A DNA stretch of 64,000 nucleotides from Ruminococcaceae bacterium UBA3215 (GCA_002363155.1 DEWH01000013.1:23365-87364), one strand, 5' to 3'; positions 28,847 to 37,087 are shown, counted from the stretch's first letter. Notes: generated by a model not told the origin, from the letters alone. Numbers and translations are program-made.

Positions 28847-28860
28847 AAGTAAAAACTTTA
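28834..28860 (-). promoter_or_regulatory. Sigma-28-type promoter upstream of galK
   Basis: TAAA (28860-28857), exactly 15 bases, GCCGATAA (28841-28834): the full motility-sigma consensus. The flagellin promoter at 55331-55357 has the same elements and spacing, and the bases just after TAAA (GTTTTT) also match. Confidence 0.65.
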
Positions 28861-28937
28861 GCGAAAAATCGAAAAAAGTGAGATTATCTGGAACATATCC
28901 TTTTTCCGCCTGACGGAGCATCTTCACGGAAAAGAAT

Positions 28938-28966
28938 TTAATAGCATATTTCAATATGAAATGCAA
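28938..28966 (-). promoter_or_regulatory. Possible housekeeping promoter of galK
   Basis: -35 TTGCAT (28966-28961), 17-base spacer, -10 TATTAA (28943-28938). A transcript from here would have a leader of about 200 bases that includes the 20-bp hairpin. Confidence 0.55.
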
Positions 28967-29143
28967 GCGTTTTCCTCTTATAACCTTATTATAAATTGCA
29001 GTATATCATCTTTCTGCAAGCAGAAATTTCCTTTAATATATTTCTCTGCCCGTCACATAATACTTTTGCGGACGAAATGAGTTTCCGCATTATCTAAGAC
29101 AAGCCGGACAGATCGTATGCCGGCAATATTGGAGGAAAATAAA

Positions 29144-29446
29144 ATGGCAAGCAAGAGAAGTAACAATAACACATTAAACAATATCAAGATGCAGGCTGCA
29201 AACGAAGTCGGCGTTCCGCTGAAGGATAACGGTTACAACGGTGACCTCACTTCAAGACAGGCAGGTTCCGTAGGCGGTCAGATGGTCAAGAAGATGTGTC
29301 CCAAACAGCGCATGGGAAATCACTACTATATTCCCGCAAGACGGGGTACATATCATACGCTGTTTTCGATGAACTTTTCGGAGCACAGGGTGATGAGAAA
29401 GAACTTCGAGACCGATGTGGAGTACAGGGTCGAGGTTAGGGTGTAG
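29144..29446 (+). CDS. Alpha/beta-type small acid-soluble spore protein with unusual C-terminal extension
   Basis: 100 residues from ATG 29144 (GGAGG seven bases upstream). Residues 1-45 are a clear SASP: KMQAANEVGVPLKDNGYNGD and LTSRQAGSVGGQMVKKM, the DNA-binding core that saturates spore DNA and holds the GPR protease cleavage site (normally within NEVG-type sequence). After KKM the sequence departs from the family: about 47 extra basic and aromatic residues (GNHYYIPARRGTYHTLFSMN) replace the usual short tail. The other frames do not restore a normal tail. A sigma-G-like box CATAATA (29056-29062) with TAATA 17 bases upstream is tentative. Confidence 0.85.
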   Translation: MASKRSNNNTLNNIKMQAANEVGVPLKDNGYNGDLTSRQAGSVGGQMVKKMCPKQRMGNHYYIPARRGTYHTLFSMNFSEHRVMRKNFETDVEYRVEVRV

Positions 29447-29577
29447 CAAATGACCAGTTTCAGTATCGGGGTTTACAGGCGGAAAAATGTATGGCACAGA
29501 CTTAAGTTTTTGTATATTTCGGGCTTTAATGCCAATGATTTATATAAAAAGTGTCGTCATTTGCCAACTTTTTACCT

Positions 29578-29623
29578 TTATACCGATAAAACTATTGACT
29601 TTTCTTGATATTTTCGGTATAAT
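29578..29623 (+). promoter_or_regulatory. Promoter of the first AAA_14 gene inside an inverted repeat
   Basis: -35 TTGACT (29595-29600), 17-base spacer, -10 TATAAT (29618-29623). TTATACCGA (29578-29586) and its inverse TCGGTATAA (29614-29622) flank the promoter, and the second half overlaps the -10: a likely operator. Confidence 0.7.
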
Positions 29624-29640
29624 GATAACGGGTGATGAAA

Positions 29641-30837
29641 ATGATAAAACGACCGGACTATATAAACGCAATAGAGCCTTTCATAGGAACACCACTTGTA
29701 AAGATACTTGCAGGGGTGCGCAGGTGCGGAAAATCCACAATTCTGGCAATGCTCGCCGATATGCTTAAGGCTGAGGGAATACCGGACGACCATATAATAG
29801 AGCGCCGTTATAATGAGATCGGATATGACGGGATCACGGCCACGGATATGAGCAGTGACTTAAGAGCGGCGATTTCCGGAAAAAGCAAGTGCTTTCTTCT
29901 TCTCGATGAGGTGCAGGAGACTGACGGCTGGGAAAAGGTCATAAACGACCTGCTTGAAAGCACAGACTGTGATATTTACGTCACCGGCTCCAACAGCAAG
30001 CTTATGTCAGCTGAGATATCGACCTATCTTACAGGGCGGTATGTGCTGATACCTGTTTACACGCTCTCCCTGCGCGAATACCTCACATTCAAGGGCAAGT
30101 CTCCAGAGGAAGCAAGAGCGTTATTCGATGAATATGTGAGGTACGGCGGCTTCCCGATAATTGGTATCAGCAGCTTTGATACCCGTTCGGCATATCAGGT
30201 GGTTGACGGCATTTACGCCTCTGTTATTACCCGTGATATCTCAAAGCGCCACAAGATACGCAACAAGGAGCTTTTCGACCGCGTAGTACGCTATATCATA
30301 GAAAATGTGGGAATGACTTTCTCGGCGAACTCTATCGTGAGCTATCTCAAAAGCGAACACCGTACAATGTCTGTCGAAACTATATACAACTATCTGAAAT
30401 GGCTTGGTGAAGCTTTTATAATATATCCCTGCAAGCGTTTCGACCTGCAAGGAAAGTCCGTCCTCAAAACGCAGGAAAAGTATTATCTTTCTGACATCTC
30501 GTTCAAATACAGCCAGCAGGGCTTCGACAGCAAGATGCTTTCTGCGGTGCTTGAAAACATCGTTTTTCTGGAAATGAAGCGGCGCGGATATGAGGTCTAT
30601 ATCGGCAAGAACAACACAAAGGAGATAGATTTCGTAGGAGTGCTGCGTGGTGAGCGTGTTTACGTTCAGGTGTGCGTGAGACTGCCGGAAAACTCCGACC
30701 GCGAGATATCCAACCTTATGGAACTGAAAGATCACTACCACAAATATGTCGTATGCCGTGACACCCTCGCTTCCGGCAACTTTAACGGTATTGAGATCGT
30801 AAATATTGCTGATTTTCTTATGGCTGACAAATGGTAA
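29641..30837 (+). CDS. AAA_14/DUF4143 family ATPase (1)
   Basis: 398 residues. N-terminal AAA domain: Walker A LAGVRRCGKSTILAMLADML (about 19-38), Walker B CFLLLDEVQETDGWEKVIND (about 85-104) and sensor DIYVTGSNSKLMSAEISTYL. Middle winged-helix DUF4143 region (KRHKIRNKELFDRVVRYIIE, ANSIVSYLKSEHRTMSVETI), then a restriction-endonuclease-like tail with ENIVFLEMKRRGYEVYIG and KEIDFV (D/E-x-D core). Function of the family is unknown; nucleic-acid processing and self-regulation have been suggested from the domains. ATG 29641 follows GGGTGAT; two in-frame upstream starts at 29632-29635 are less well placed. Confidence 0.88.
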   Translation: MIKRPDYINAIEPFIGTPLVKILAGVRRCGKSTILAMLADMLKAEGIPDDHIIERRYNEIGYDGITATDMSSDLRAAISGKSKCFLLLDEVQETDGWEKVINDLLESTDCDIYVTGSNSKLMSAEISTYLTGRYVLIPVYTLSLREYLTFKGKSPEEARALFDEYVRYGGFPIIGISSFDTRSAYQVVDGIYASVITRDISKRHKIRNKELFDRVVRYIIENVGMTFSANSIVSYLKSEHRTMSVETIYNYLKWLGEAFIIYPCKRFDLQGKSVLKTQEKYYLSDISFKYSQQGFDSKMLSAVLENIVFLEMKRRGYEVYIGKNNTKEIDFVGVLRGERVYVQVCVRLPENSDREISNLMELKDHYHKYVVCRDTLASGNFNGIEIVNIADFLMADKW

Positions 30838-30931
30838 TATCGAACAGTTCTGCAATTGTTACTGATACAAATATACTTTGCTGTGCTATAATATGAGCAT
30901 AAACTTAAACGTGATGAAGGAGGACTGACTT

Positions 30932-31330
30932 ATGGCAAATAATCTCATGGCAGAAAACGGAAGAAGAATGACGGAACTGCTTGAAAAGTTCGGCAACCGC
31001 AATGTCTGCGTCAGGAACGGAAGCAGCTGGGATTTGAAGATCTATCTTGAAAGGTATGAGGACAGAATAATTGTCGAGATCGGGACTTTTTCAGAGCATG
31101 AATGCGATCTTCTTGAGGATCCGAGTTTTACGGTAAGGCTCAATGTTGACAAAAGCGGAAACATCACCGAAGCAATACCGACGCTGTACAGGAGAATCAC
31201 TCTTTATGAAGACCCGATAGAACTTACACGCAAAGAGGTGGGCGAAGAGCTCGATCAACGACTGAACTCATTTCTTGACGGGATAAAGCTCAGCGGATAT
31301 CTGAGCAGTACCGATATCGAAGAACTATAA
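30932..31330 (+). CDS. Hypothetical protein
   Basis: 132 residues, start set by AAGGAGG eight bases before ATG. Soluble, mixed alpha/beta by eye (RYEDRIIVEIGTFSEHECDL, LTRKEVGEELDQRLNSFLDG). No family recognised. A TATAAT with extended TG (30887-30892) lies upstream, without the 18-bp dyad seen at the following promoters. It is followed at once by the dyad-bearing promoter of the phosphoesterase. Confidence 0.75.
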   Translation: MANNLMAENGRRMTELLEKFGNRNVCVRNGSSWDLKIYLERYEDRIIVEIGTFSEHECDLLEDPSFTVRLNVDKSGNITEAIPTLYRRITLYEDPIELTRKEVGEELDQRLNSFLDGIKLSGYLSSTDIEEL

Positions 31331-31339
31331 CAAAAGAGA

Positions 31340-31383
31340 GCGACAGCAACATGTCGCTCTCTGACTTTACTTTGTGTTATAAT
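31340..31383 (+). promoter_or_regulatory. Dyad-type promoter of the phosphoesterase gene (copy 1)
   Basis: GCGACAGCAACATGTCGC (31340-31357), 20 bases, extended -10 TGTTATAAT (TATAAT 31378-31383). No -35 of the TTGACA type is present. The dyad extends to GAGAGCGACA..TGTCGCTCTC, so it could also act as a weak terminator for the gene before it. Confidence 0.75.
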
Positions 31384-31412
31384 GATGTTACAAAGTCAAG
31401 GAGGCGGTGTGA

Positions 31413-32114
31413 ATGATCTATGTTATGTCAGACATCCACGGGATGTACAGTAAATATAAAAAGATGCTGGAGCTGATCGGGTTTTCGGACAAAGACAAGC
31501 TTTACATAATCGGTGATGTCATTGACCGGGGACCTGAGCCGATACAGATATTACAGGATATGATGCAGCGCCGGAACGTTATCCCGATTCTTGGCAATCA
31601 CGAGTATATGGCTCTTAACGCGCTTTGGTATATCCGTGACTTTATAGACAGCGACGGATCCGTTACAGACGAAAGCCTTGAATTTAACAAACACTACCGG
31701 CTGTGGCAGATGAACGCATGCCGAACAACTATGGAAGGGCTGGGTAGACTTGCCGTTAAGCAGCGCAGAGAGGTTGTCCGATATATATGGAACTTTAAGT
31801 GGCACAAAACGGTCAATATCGGAGATATGAAATTCATTCTCGTCCATGCGGGATTTGAGAATTTCAGCAAAGACAGACCGTTCAATGACTACCGGCCGGA
31901 AGAGCTTGTGTGGTGCAGGCACGATCCCGATGAACGATATTTCGAGGACGAAAACACTTATGTTGTCTCGGGGCATACACCGGTACAGAAGTTCACCGGA
32001 AAGCCGTATATACTGCATAAAAACAACAATATCTTCATAGACTGCGGCGCTTGTCTCAAGGGCGGTAAGCTCGGCTGCATACGGCTCGATGATCTTATGG
32101 AATATTATGTGTAA
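31413..32114 (+). CDS. Calcineurin-like metallophosphoesterase
   Basis: 233 residues. Seen: metal ligands YVMSDIHGMYSKY (DxH), IIGDVIDRGPEP (GDxxDRG), ILGNHEYMAL (GNHE), FILVHAGF and VVSGHTPVQKF (GH). This matches the PrpA/serine-threonine phosphatase-like branch. Targets may be phosphoproteins or dinucleotides. AAGGAGG lies before ATG 31413, and the dyad-type promoter directly upstream controls it. Confidence 0.92.
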   Translation: MIYVMSDIHGMYSKYKKMLELIGFSDKDKLYIIGDVIDRGPEPIQILQDMMQRRNVIPILGNHEYMALNALWYIRDFIDSDGSVTDESLEFNKHYRLWQMNACRTTMEGLGRLAVKQRREVVRYIWNFKWHKTVNIGDMKFILVHAGFENFSKDRPFNDYRPEELVWCRHDPDERYFEDENTYVVSGHTPVQKFTGKPYILHKNNNIFIDCGACLKGGKLGCIRLDDLMEYYV

Positions 32115-32126
32115 AGGGGTGAGAAC

Positions 32127-32321
32127 ATGGATCAGTTCATTAAATGAGCGCATGGGAAAATACTCGGCAAGATCACAACGATCAACGGCAAAGAGTACGC
32201 TGTCGATGTACACGGCAACAGATATGCTTACTTTGACGGCAAATACACCTGTGACCTGCACGGAAAAAGGCTTGCAGAAGGGAACATACTCGCATCTGTT
32301 GTTATGAACCTCGGCAAGTAA
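32127..32321 (+). pseudogene. Small ORF interrupted by an in-frame TGA
   Basis: ATG 32127 has AAGGGGTGAG upstream and opens a frame MDQFIK, TGA at 32145-32147, then continues in the same frame to TAA at 32319 (AHGKILGKITTINGKEYAVD, then VHGNRYAYFDGKYTCDLHGK). The 64-codon frame has an ordinary protein composition, and one change (TGA from TGG, Trp) would restore it. Read as a nonsense-inactivated small gene, or a sequencing error. It starts 12 bases after the phosphoesterase stop. Confidence 0.6.
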
Positions 32322-32324
32322 ACG

Positions 32325-32358
32325 AAAGGTGCAGTTCTTTGGGGCTGCACCTTTTCAT
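32325..32358 (+). terminator. Intrinsic terminator
   Basis: AAAGGTGCAG and CTGCACCTTTT enclose a nine-base loop, ending in TTTTCATTTC, just after the broken small ORF. Confidence 0.8.
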
Positions 32359-32361
32359 TTC

Positions 32362-32390
32362 TTGACAACCGGTTTTATGCATGATATAAT
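32362..32390 (+). promoter_or_regulatory. Strong housekeeping promoter of the MBL-fold gene
   Basis: -35 TTGACA (32362-32367), 17-base spacer, -10 TATAAT (32385-32390). Both hexamers are perfect. Confidence 0.9.
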
Positions 32391-32413
32391 TATTTTGAAA
32401 GGCGGTCGATAAT

Positions 32414-33736
32414 ATGTCAGAAGCGTATTTCAGGATATTCCGCGGTTCGCACCAGATCGGCGGCTGCTGTTCGGAGTTCAGGCTCGGAAAGCGCCGTATA
32501 GTGATCGACTTCGGCGCAAATCTTCCGGGAACGGACGCCCCGGAGATTGATGATAAAAAGCTCGTGCAGGCTGTATTCGGAAACAAAGAAGATATCGCAG
32601 CCACCGATGCTGTGCTGTTCACCCACTATCACGGCGATCATGTCGGTCTGAAACGCTCTGTGCTGGAAAGTGTTCCGATGTACATAGGCGGGACTGCCAA
32701 AAACATAATGAAGATAATAGCAAGCCGCGTTGATTACCGCGACAAAAAGACGGATGCGTCCGCTGCGCCGGAAATGCCGGTGATCGAGCGAATGATACCG
32801 TACCCGAAAGGCGGCAAGGCCATTGATTTCAGCGGCATTTCTGTCACTCCTCTTTATATCGACCATTCCGCCCTCGATTCGTATATGTTTGTTGTCGAAA
32901 TGTGCGGAAAGCGCATACTTTATACCGGAGACTTCCGCGATCACGGAATCCCCGGCTCCGACAGATTTGACAGGCTGATACAAAAGTATGTCGGAAAAGT
33001 AGATATACTGATAACCGAGGGAACGATGCTTTCACGCCTTGAAGAAGCAAAGAATAATCCCGTGCAGACGGAAGATGATCTCGGTTGTGAAGCCGAGAAA
33101 GTATTTGCGGCACATCACGAAAATGTGGTGATAGTATCATCTACGAACGTTGACAGCGTTATGGAATTCTATCATCATACGCCAACAGGAATGGCATTTC
33201 TGTGTGACGCGGTGCAGGCGGAGATAATACAGGAAGCGATATCATCAAGGAATTTCGGGAATTACAGTTACCGAAAGAACATCTATGTCCTGTGTCCGAA
33301 TAATTACAAAGGCTATATGCGCAACTTGCATGACCCGCATTTCATTATGGCGGACGAGACCAAGTACAACGAAACGGGCTTTGTAATGCTCGTCAGACCG
33401 AACAATCCCAGATTCATGGAGCTGCTCGGCAAGATGAAAGACCCGCATATCACCTACTCGATGTGGAGCGGATATCTCAAAGGCGGTAAATGCGAGGACA
33501 AGAACATCGTGGATTTCCTTTCGGGTCATGATGACGAGGCGCACTTCACGCAGCTGCATACAAGCGGTCACGCCTATGTCGAAACGCTTGCGAAGCTGAT
33601 AGAAATGACAAAGCCGGAAGTTATAATTCCCATGCACACTGAGAGTGCGGACGAGTTTGCAAAAATGCCGGAGTTTGCGGCATATAAGGATAGGGTAAAT
33701 GTTCTCCGGGATGGAGAGGTTTATAAAATCAACTAA
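32414..33736 (+). CDS. Metallo-beta-lactamase-fold hydrolase, RNase J/beta-CASP-like
   Basis: 440 residues. Seen: IVIDFGANLPGTD, the metal site FTHYHGDHVG (HxHxDH, about 75-84), YIDHSALDSYMFVVE, RILYTGDFRDHG (Asp ligand), a central insertion (about 190-370), and a late LHTSGHAYVETL with PEVIIPMHTESADEF. The layout, with a beta-CASP-like insertion and C-terminal HTSGH, points to an RNA- or DNA-processing nuclease, but it is shorter than RNase J (about 555) and lacks its C-terminal domain. GAAAGGCGG precedes ATG 32414. Confidence 0.85.
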   Translation: MSEAYFRIFRGSHQIGGCCSEFRLGKRRIVIDFGANLPGTDAPEIDDKKLVQAVFGNKEDIAATDAVLFTHYHGDHVGLKRSVLESVPMYIGGTAKNIMKIIASRVDYRDKKTDASAAPEMPVIERMIPYPKGGKAIDFSGISVTPLYIDHSALDSYMFVVEMCGKRILYTGDFRDHGIPGSDRFDRLIQKYVGKVDILITEGTMLSRLEEAKNNPVQTEDDLGCEAEKVFAAHHENVVIVSSTNVDSVMEFYHHTPTGMAFLCDAVQAEIIQEAISSRNFGNYSYRKNIYVLCPNNYKGYMRNLHDPHFIMADETKYNETGFVMLVRPNNPRFMELLGKMKDPHITYSMWSGYLKGGKCEDKNIVDFLSGHDDEAHFTQLHTSGHAYVETLAKLIEMTKPEVIIPMHTESADEFAKMPEFAAYKDRVNVLRDGEVYKIN

Positions 33737-33752
33737 GGAGAGGGTACATAGA

Positions 33753-34460
33753 ATGGAATTTGACATCAACGGCTTTATCAACACAGAAAATCCCGACAGA
33801 AGCATTTGCAGGGAAGAACGTCAATATGCGGCTTTATTATATGATATCCTGCTGAAAGCCAAAAAAGAAAAGTCTGACAGCGAGACAAAAAATATTGTCA
33901 CTAAGTTGATTGGTGAGGAATATGACAACATCGAGCACGTATTCTTTGAAGCAACTCTTATGAGGGATTATTTCATCAAGGATAAGTCCGGTTTCAATGA
34001 AAAGCTGATAGATTATTGCTTCAAGGACAACTGCAAAATGATAAAAGACAAGATTGACAGCCAGAATGAACCGTTCAATTTCGGTTCAAGTTCAAAGACC
34101 TTGAAGAAAATAAGGAACGATCTCAGTGATCTTGATGATTGTTTTGCAAAAGGTTTTGCAAAAGCAAGATATATGATGAACGCAAAGCCTGATATTATGG
34201 TTATTTTCACTTTCAAAGTAAAGGTGTATGCAAAATCGCTGGAATGTAAATATACCTCTCCTGAGAGCCATTATGAAAACGGCGTCAGCCAGACATTTAT
34301 ACAGAATGATATTATGAAATTTTTGTTTGACGGAAAGATCATAAAATATGGCGATAAAGATATAATTTCCAAAGGCTCAGTAATTCTGGATTTCAAAGAT
34401 AAGATATGCGAGGACAATATAGATTCACGAATTAAGTATTTTGTAGATAAAGCATATTAA
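33753..34460 (+). CDS. Hypothetical protein, possible nuclease
   Basis: 235 residues from ATG 33753, with AAGGAGAGGG upstream and 17 bases after the MBL gene stop. More AT-rich and Lys-rich than its neighbours, which suggests recent transfer. Mostly helical N-terminal half; the second half contains FTFKVKVYAKSLECKYTSPE, where E-x-K spacing could be an endonuclease core, but this is weak. No family recognised. Same transcript as the MBL-fold gene by position. Confidence 0.7.
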   Translation: MEFDINGFINTENPDRSICREERQYAALLYDILLKAKKEKSDSETKNIVTKLIGEEYDNIEHVFFEATLMRDYFIKDKSGFNEKLIDYCFKDNCKMIKDKIDSQNEPFNFGSSSKTLKKIRNDLSDLDDCFAKGFAKARYMMNAKPDIMVIFTFKVKVYAKSLECKYTSPESHYENGVSQTFIQNDIMKFLFDGKIIKYGDKDIISKGSVILDFKDKICEDNIDSRIKYFVDKAY

Positions 34461-34463
34461 TAA

Positions 34464-34499
34464 GAATGCCCCGCAGGCATTTTCACCTGCGGGATTCGC
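34464..34499. terminator. Shared terminator between converging genes
   Basis: Stem GAATGCCCCGCAGG/CCTGCGGGATTC with an eight-base loop, lying between the plus-strand hypothetical gene and the minus-strand membrane gene; usable from either side. Confidence 0.7.
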
Positions 34500-34916
34500 T
34501 CAATTTTTATCGTCCTTCCCCCATACTATCTCATTTACTCTGTTGTAAATCCTGCCGGCAAGGTACAGGATAACAAACATGGTGATCGGCGAGAGTATCT
34601 GAGCTGCAAAGAACATCAGTTTTGTTGTAAAATCGAACCCATATGCTTTTGATTTCTTGTTCACAAAGACGATCATCGCTATGAGCACGATGAACGCTAT
34701 GCCGTTTGCAGCCGCCTGATCTTTGCCCTCATAGTTATAGAAAAGCTCGATAACTGCAAGAATTTCCGCTGTCATAAGAACATACGAGATGCAGCGTGTT
34801 CCGTGAACTTTCCGGAAATTTATCTCGAACAGTGCCGGATACCACACGACCAGTTTTATTGCAAGCATGATACCTACCAATGCTCCGAATCCAAGCAATA
34901 TCTGTAATGCCATCAT
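34500..34916 (-). CDS. Small membrane protein, unknown
   Basis: 138 residues from ATG 34916 (GGAGG eight bases upstream; the GTG at 34925 overlaps that site). Four hydrophobic segments (ALQILLGFGALVGIMLAIKL, ISYVLMTAEILAVIELFYNY, AFIVLIAMIVFV, LMFFAAQILSPITMFVILYL). No family recognised. Its promoter carries the 18-bp dyad, which overlaps the last codons of the LRR gene behind it. Confidence 0.75.
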   Translation of the reverse strand: MMALQILLGFGALVGIMLAIKLVVWYPALFEINFRKVHGTRCISYVLMTAEILAVIELFYNYEGKDQAAANGIAFIVLIAMIVFVNKKSKAYGFDFTTKLMFFAAQILSPITMFVILYLAGRIYNRVNEIVWGKDDKN

Positions 34917-34949
34917 AACGGTCACCTCCGTGTTTCTTATTGTGACCTT

Positions 34950-34993
34950 ATTATAGCATATAAAGGATAACGCTCGCGACGTTATGCTGTCGC
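34950..34993 (-). promoter_or_regulatory. Dyad-type promoter of the membrane protein (copy 2)
   Basis: In promoter sense: GCGACAGCATAACGTCGC (34993-34976), 20 bases, extended -10 TGCTATAAT (TATAAT 34955-34950). No -35 hexamer. Confidence 0.75.
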
Positions 34994-36142
34994 ATTTGCA
35001 ATTATCTTGTCCGCTTCTTCATCTGTTATTTCGTCCGCGTCGTCAGCCCCGTATGTACTGCCGAAAATATCACTTCCGGGCGCAAGTATCTTCGGGTCAA
35101 CGGACAGGCTGAGCTTGCCGCATTCCGCAAACGCATAGTCGCCGATCTTATTGACTCTTTCCGGAATGTTTATCTTTGTGAGGCTCCTGCAGCCGAAGAA
35201 CGCTTCCTCGCCAATGCTCTCCACATTGCTGCCGATATGCACGCTTTCAAGCGATATGCAGTCCCGGAAAGCCCGGCGCGGAACAGATGTGATGCTCTCC
35301 GGCAGGTTTATTGACCGTAAAGTGATGCAGCAAGCAAAAGCTCCGGGCATGATCATTTTTATTCCTTCGGGCAGCGATATTTCTTCAAGTCCGGTACAGC
35401 CGTAAAACGCCTTGTGCATTATGTAATATCCGCCATTATCCGAAAACTGCACTTTTTTCAGACCGGTGCAGCCTGCGAATGCTTCATATTGTATCGAACA
35501 CTCCGGACTACTGCGCAGGTCGATCGCTTTCAGCGCCGTGCAGTCCTTGAATGCGTTTTCTCCGATGTCAACTGTTTCTATGAGCTCGACATCATTCAGA
35601 GCTCTGCAATCCTGGAACATACCTGCCTGAACTCTGTCCCATGCAAGGGCATATTTAAGTTTTCTGCAACCGGCATACACCCTCCTGCCACATTTGACAT
35701 CGTAATCACCCATATCAAATATTTCTGCTTGTTTAGCTCCCGTATTCATAAAAGCCTGATCTCCGATCTCTTTGATCCGGCGAAGCAGATACGAGTTTTC
35801 GGGTACAAAATTTTCGCAGGAAAAGAACGCATTCTTACCGATGACCTCAACTGTTCCGGTCAGGTCAAAATCGCGGAGACTGTGGCAGAACGCAAAAGCG
35901 CCGTCGCCGATAGTTTCCGCACTTCCCTTTATTGTTACAGATTCAAGGTCAATGCAGTTTGAGAATGCACTATTGTCTATGCATTTGAATGTACCCTCCA
36001 GTATCAGTTTTTTGAGCGACCTGCAGCCAATGAACGCATTTTTGCCGATCGCGTCAACATCTTCGGAAGAAATAACTATCTCTTCTGAACTTCCTGTGTA
36101 CTTTTTCAGCGTGCGGTCTTTGATGATAAAGTCGTTGTTCAT
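34982..36142 (-). CDS. BspA-type leucine-rich repeat (LRR_5) protein
   Basis: 386 residues, ATG 36142 with GGAGG seven bases upstream. About thirteen LRR_5 units of 22-24 residues (IGKNAFIGCRSLKKLILEGT, IDNSAFSNCIDLESVTIKGS, VPRRAFRDCISLESVHIGSN, IGEEAFFGCRSLTKINIPER). No signal peptide or anchor, so it is probably cytoplasmic, unlike surface BspA. Role unknown; ligand binding is the family's general theme. It shares its N-terminal MNNDFIIKD with the gene before it: tandem duplicates. The stop codon overlaps the dyad of the next promoter. Confidence 0.9.
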   Translation of the reverse strand: MNNDFIIKDRTLKKYTGSSEEIVISSEDVDAIGKNAFIGCRSLKKLILEGTFKCIDNSAFSNCIDLESVTIKGSAETIGDGAFAFCHSLRDFDLTGTVEVIGKNAFFSCENFVPENSYLLRRIKEIGDQAFMNTGAKQAEIFDMGDYDVKCGRRVYAGCRKLKYALAWDRVQAGMFQDCRALNDVELIETVDIGENAFKDCTALKAIDLRSSPECSIQYEAFAGCTGLKKVQFSDNGGYYIMHKAFYGCTGLEEISLPEGIKMIMPGAFACCITLRSINLPESITSVPRRAFRDCISLESVHIGSNVESIGEEAFFGCRSLTKINIPERVNKIGDYAFAECGKLSLSVDPKILAPGSDIFGSTYGADDADEITDEEADKIIANATA

Positions 36143-36144
36143 AC

Positions 36145-37056
36145 TCATTCCTCCGTTTGTTCAACATGGAAATAGCTGATATCTTCAAGCGCTGTGCAGC
36201 CGCTGAAAGCATCTTCTGCGACCTCTTCCAGAGTATCCGGAAGGACAGCTCTTTTCAGTCCTGTGCAGCCCATAAACATTCCGGGTCTTATCGAGGAACA
36301 ACGCTCGGTCATCACTATTTCTTTAAGAGAAGTACAGTTTGCAAAGGCTCTTTCACAGTTGCTTGCAATTCCAAGCCTGCTGAAATCTATTGTTTCAAGA
36401 GCTGTGCAGTTTGCAAAGCTCTCTTCTCTGATGAAAAATGTATATGCAGTCAGAGCTTTCAGCGCAGTACAGCCCTTGAATGCCCGCTGATTTATACCGA
36501 TACAGTTTAGATCAATATGAGTAAGCGCAGTGCAGTTCTCAAACATTCCGGGAAATATCTGTACATCTGCGATAGGGTCGTTACTGACCCTTTTAAGCTT
36601 TTGGCAGCCGTAAAACCACCCTTCGGGTTCCGGGTTGTCATTGTATTCAGGATTTAAGCGGTAAACGTGAAAACCGTAATCAGCGCTGAGATGTATATAT
36701 TCCGTCCCGCAGTCCTCAAAAGCGTAGTCTCCTATAATTCTCACAGAACGAATAAAATCGGTAAGCTCCGGCCGGAAATTAATACAGTGGCTGAAAGCTC
36801 TCCTGCCTATTCTCCCGACCCTGCCGACTTCGCCTTGTTTTCGGTTGATGTTCAGATGTTCCAGCCGCTCGCAGCCGTAAAAAGCCCCATGTCCGATATA
36901 TTTCAAACTGTGGTATATTGTAACGATCTTTACGTTCCTGTTGCCCCGGAATGCCCCGTCGCCTATCGCAATTATCTCTGATGGAAGCCAGACATATTCC
37001 TCATTACCCGTGTACTGCACCAATACTCCGTCCTTTATTATAAAATCGTTATTCAT
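36145..37056 (-). CDS. BspA-type leucine-rich repeat (LRR_5) protein
   Basis: 303 residues, ATG 37056 with AAAGGAG upstream. About ten LRR_5 units (IGDGAFRGNRNVKIVTIYHS, IGHGAFYGCERLEHLNINRK, VAEDAFSGCTALEDISYFHV). It lacks a signal peptide. It ends two bases before its paralogue starts, so both are co-transcribed from one dyad-type promoter. Irregular repeat phasing in the middle (residues 115-165) suggests an inserted loop. Confidence 0.9.
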   Translation of the reverse strand: MNNDFIIKDGVLVQYTGNEEYVWLPSEIIAIGDGAFRGNRNVKIVTIYHSLKYIGHGAFYGCERLEHLNINRKQGEVGRVGRIGRRAFSHCINFRPELTDFIRSVRIIGDYAFEDCGTEYIHLSADYGFHVYRLNPEYNDNPEPEGWFYGCQKLKRVSNDPIADVQIFPGMFENCTALTHIDLNCIGINQRAFKGCTALKALTAYTFFIREESFANCTALETIDFSRLGIASNCERAFANCTSLKEIVMTERCSSIRPGMFMGCTGLKRAVLPDTLEEVAEDAFSGCTALEDISYFHVEQTEE

Positions 37057-37087
37057 AGCGATTCTCCTTTCGTTTTATTATGGCTTT

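Noticed and set aside
30841..30931. Sixth copy of the dyad-type promoter before the 30932 gene
   Set aside because: An extended -10 is present, but the bases 20 upstream do not match the dyad.
31336..31363. Hairpin after the 30932-31330 gene taken as a plain terminator
   Set aside because: It has no T run, and its core is the 18-bp dyad found at four other promoters at the same distance from a -10. A dual role is possible, but the regulatory reading explains more.
32145..32147. Selenocysteine at the TGA of the small ORF
   Set aside because: No hairpin of SECIS type follows within the expected distance, and no selenoprotein family is recognised.
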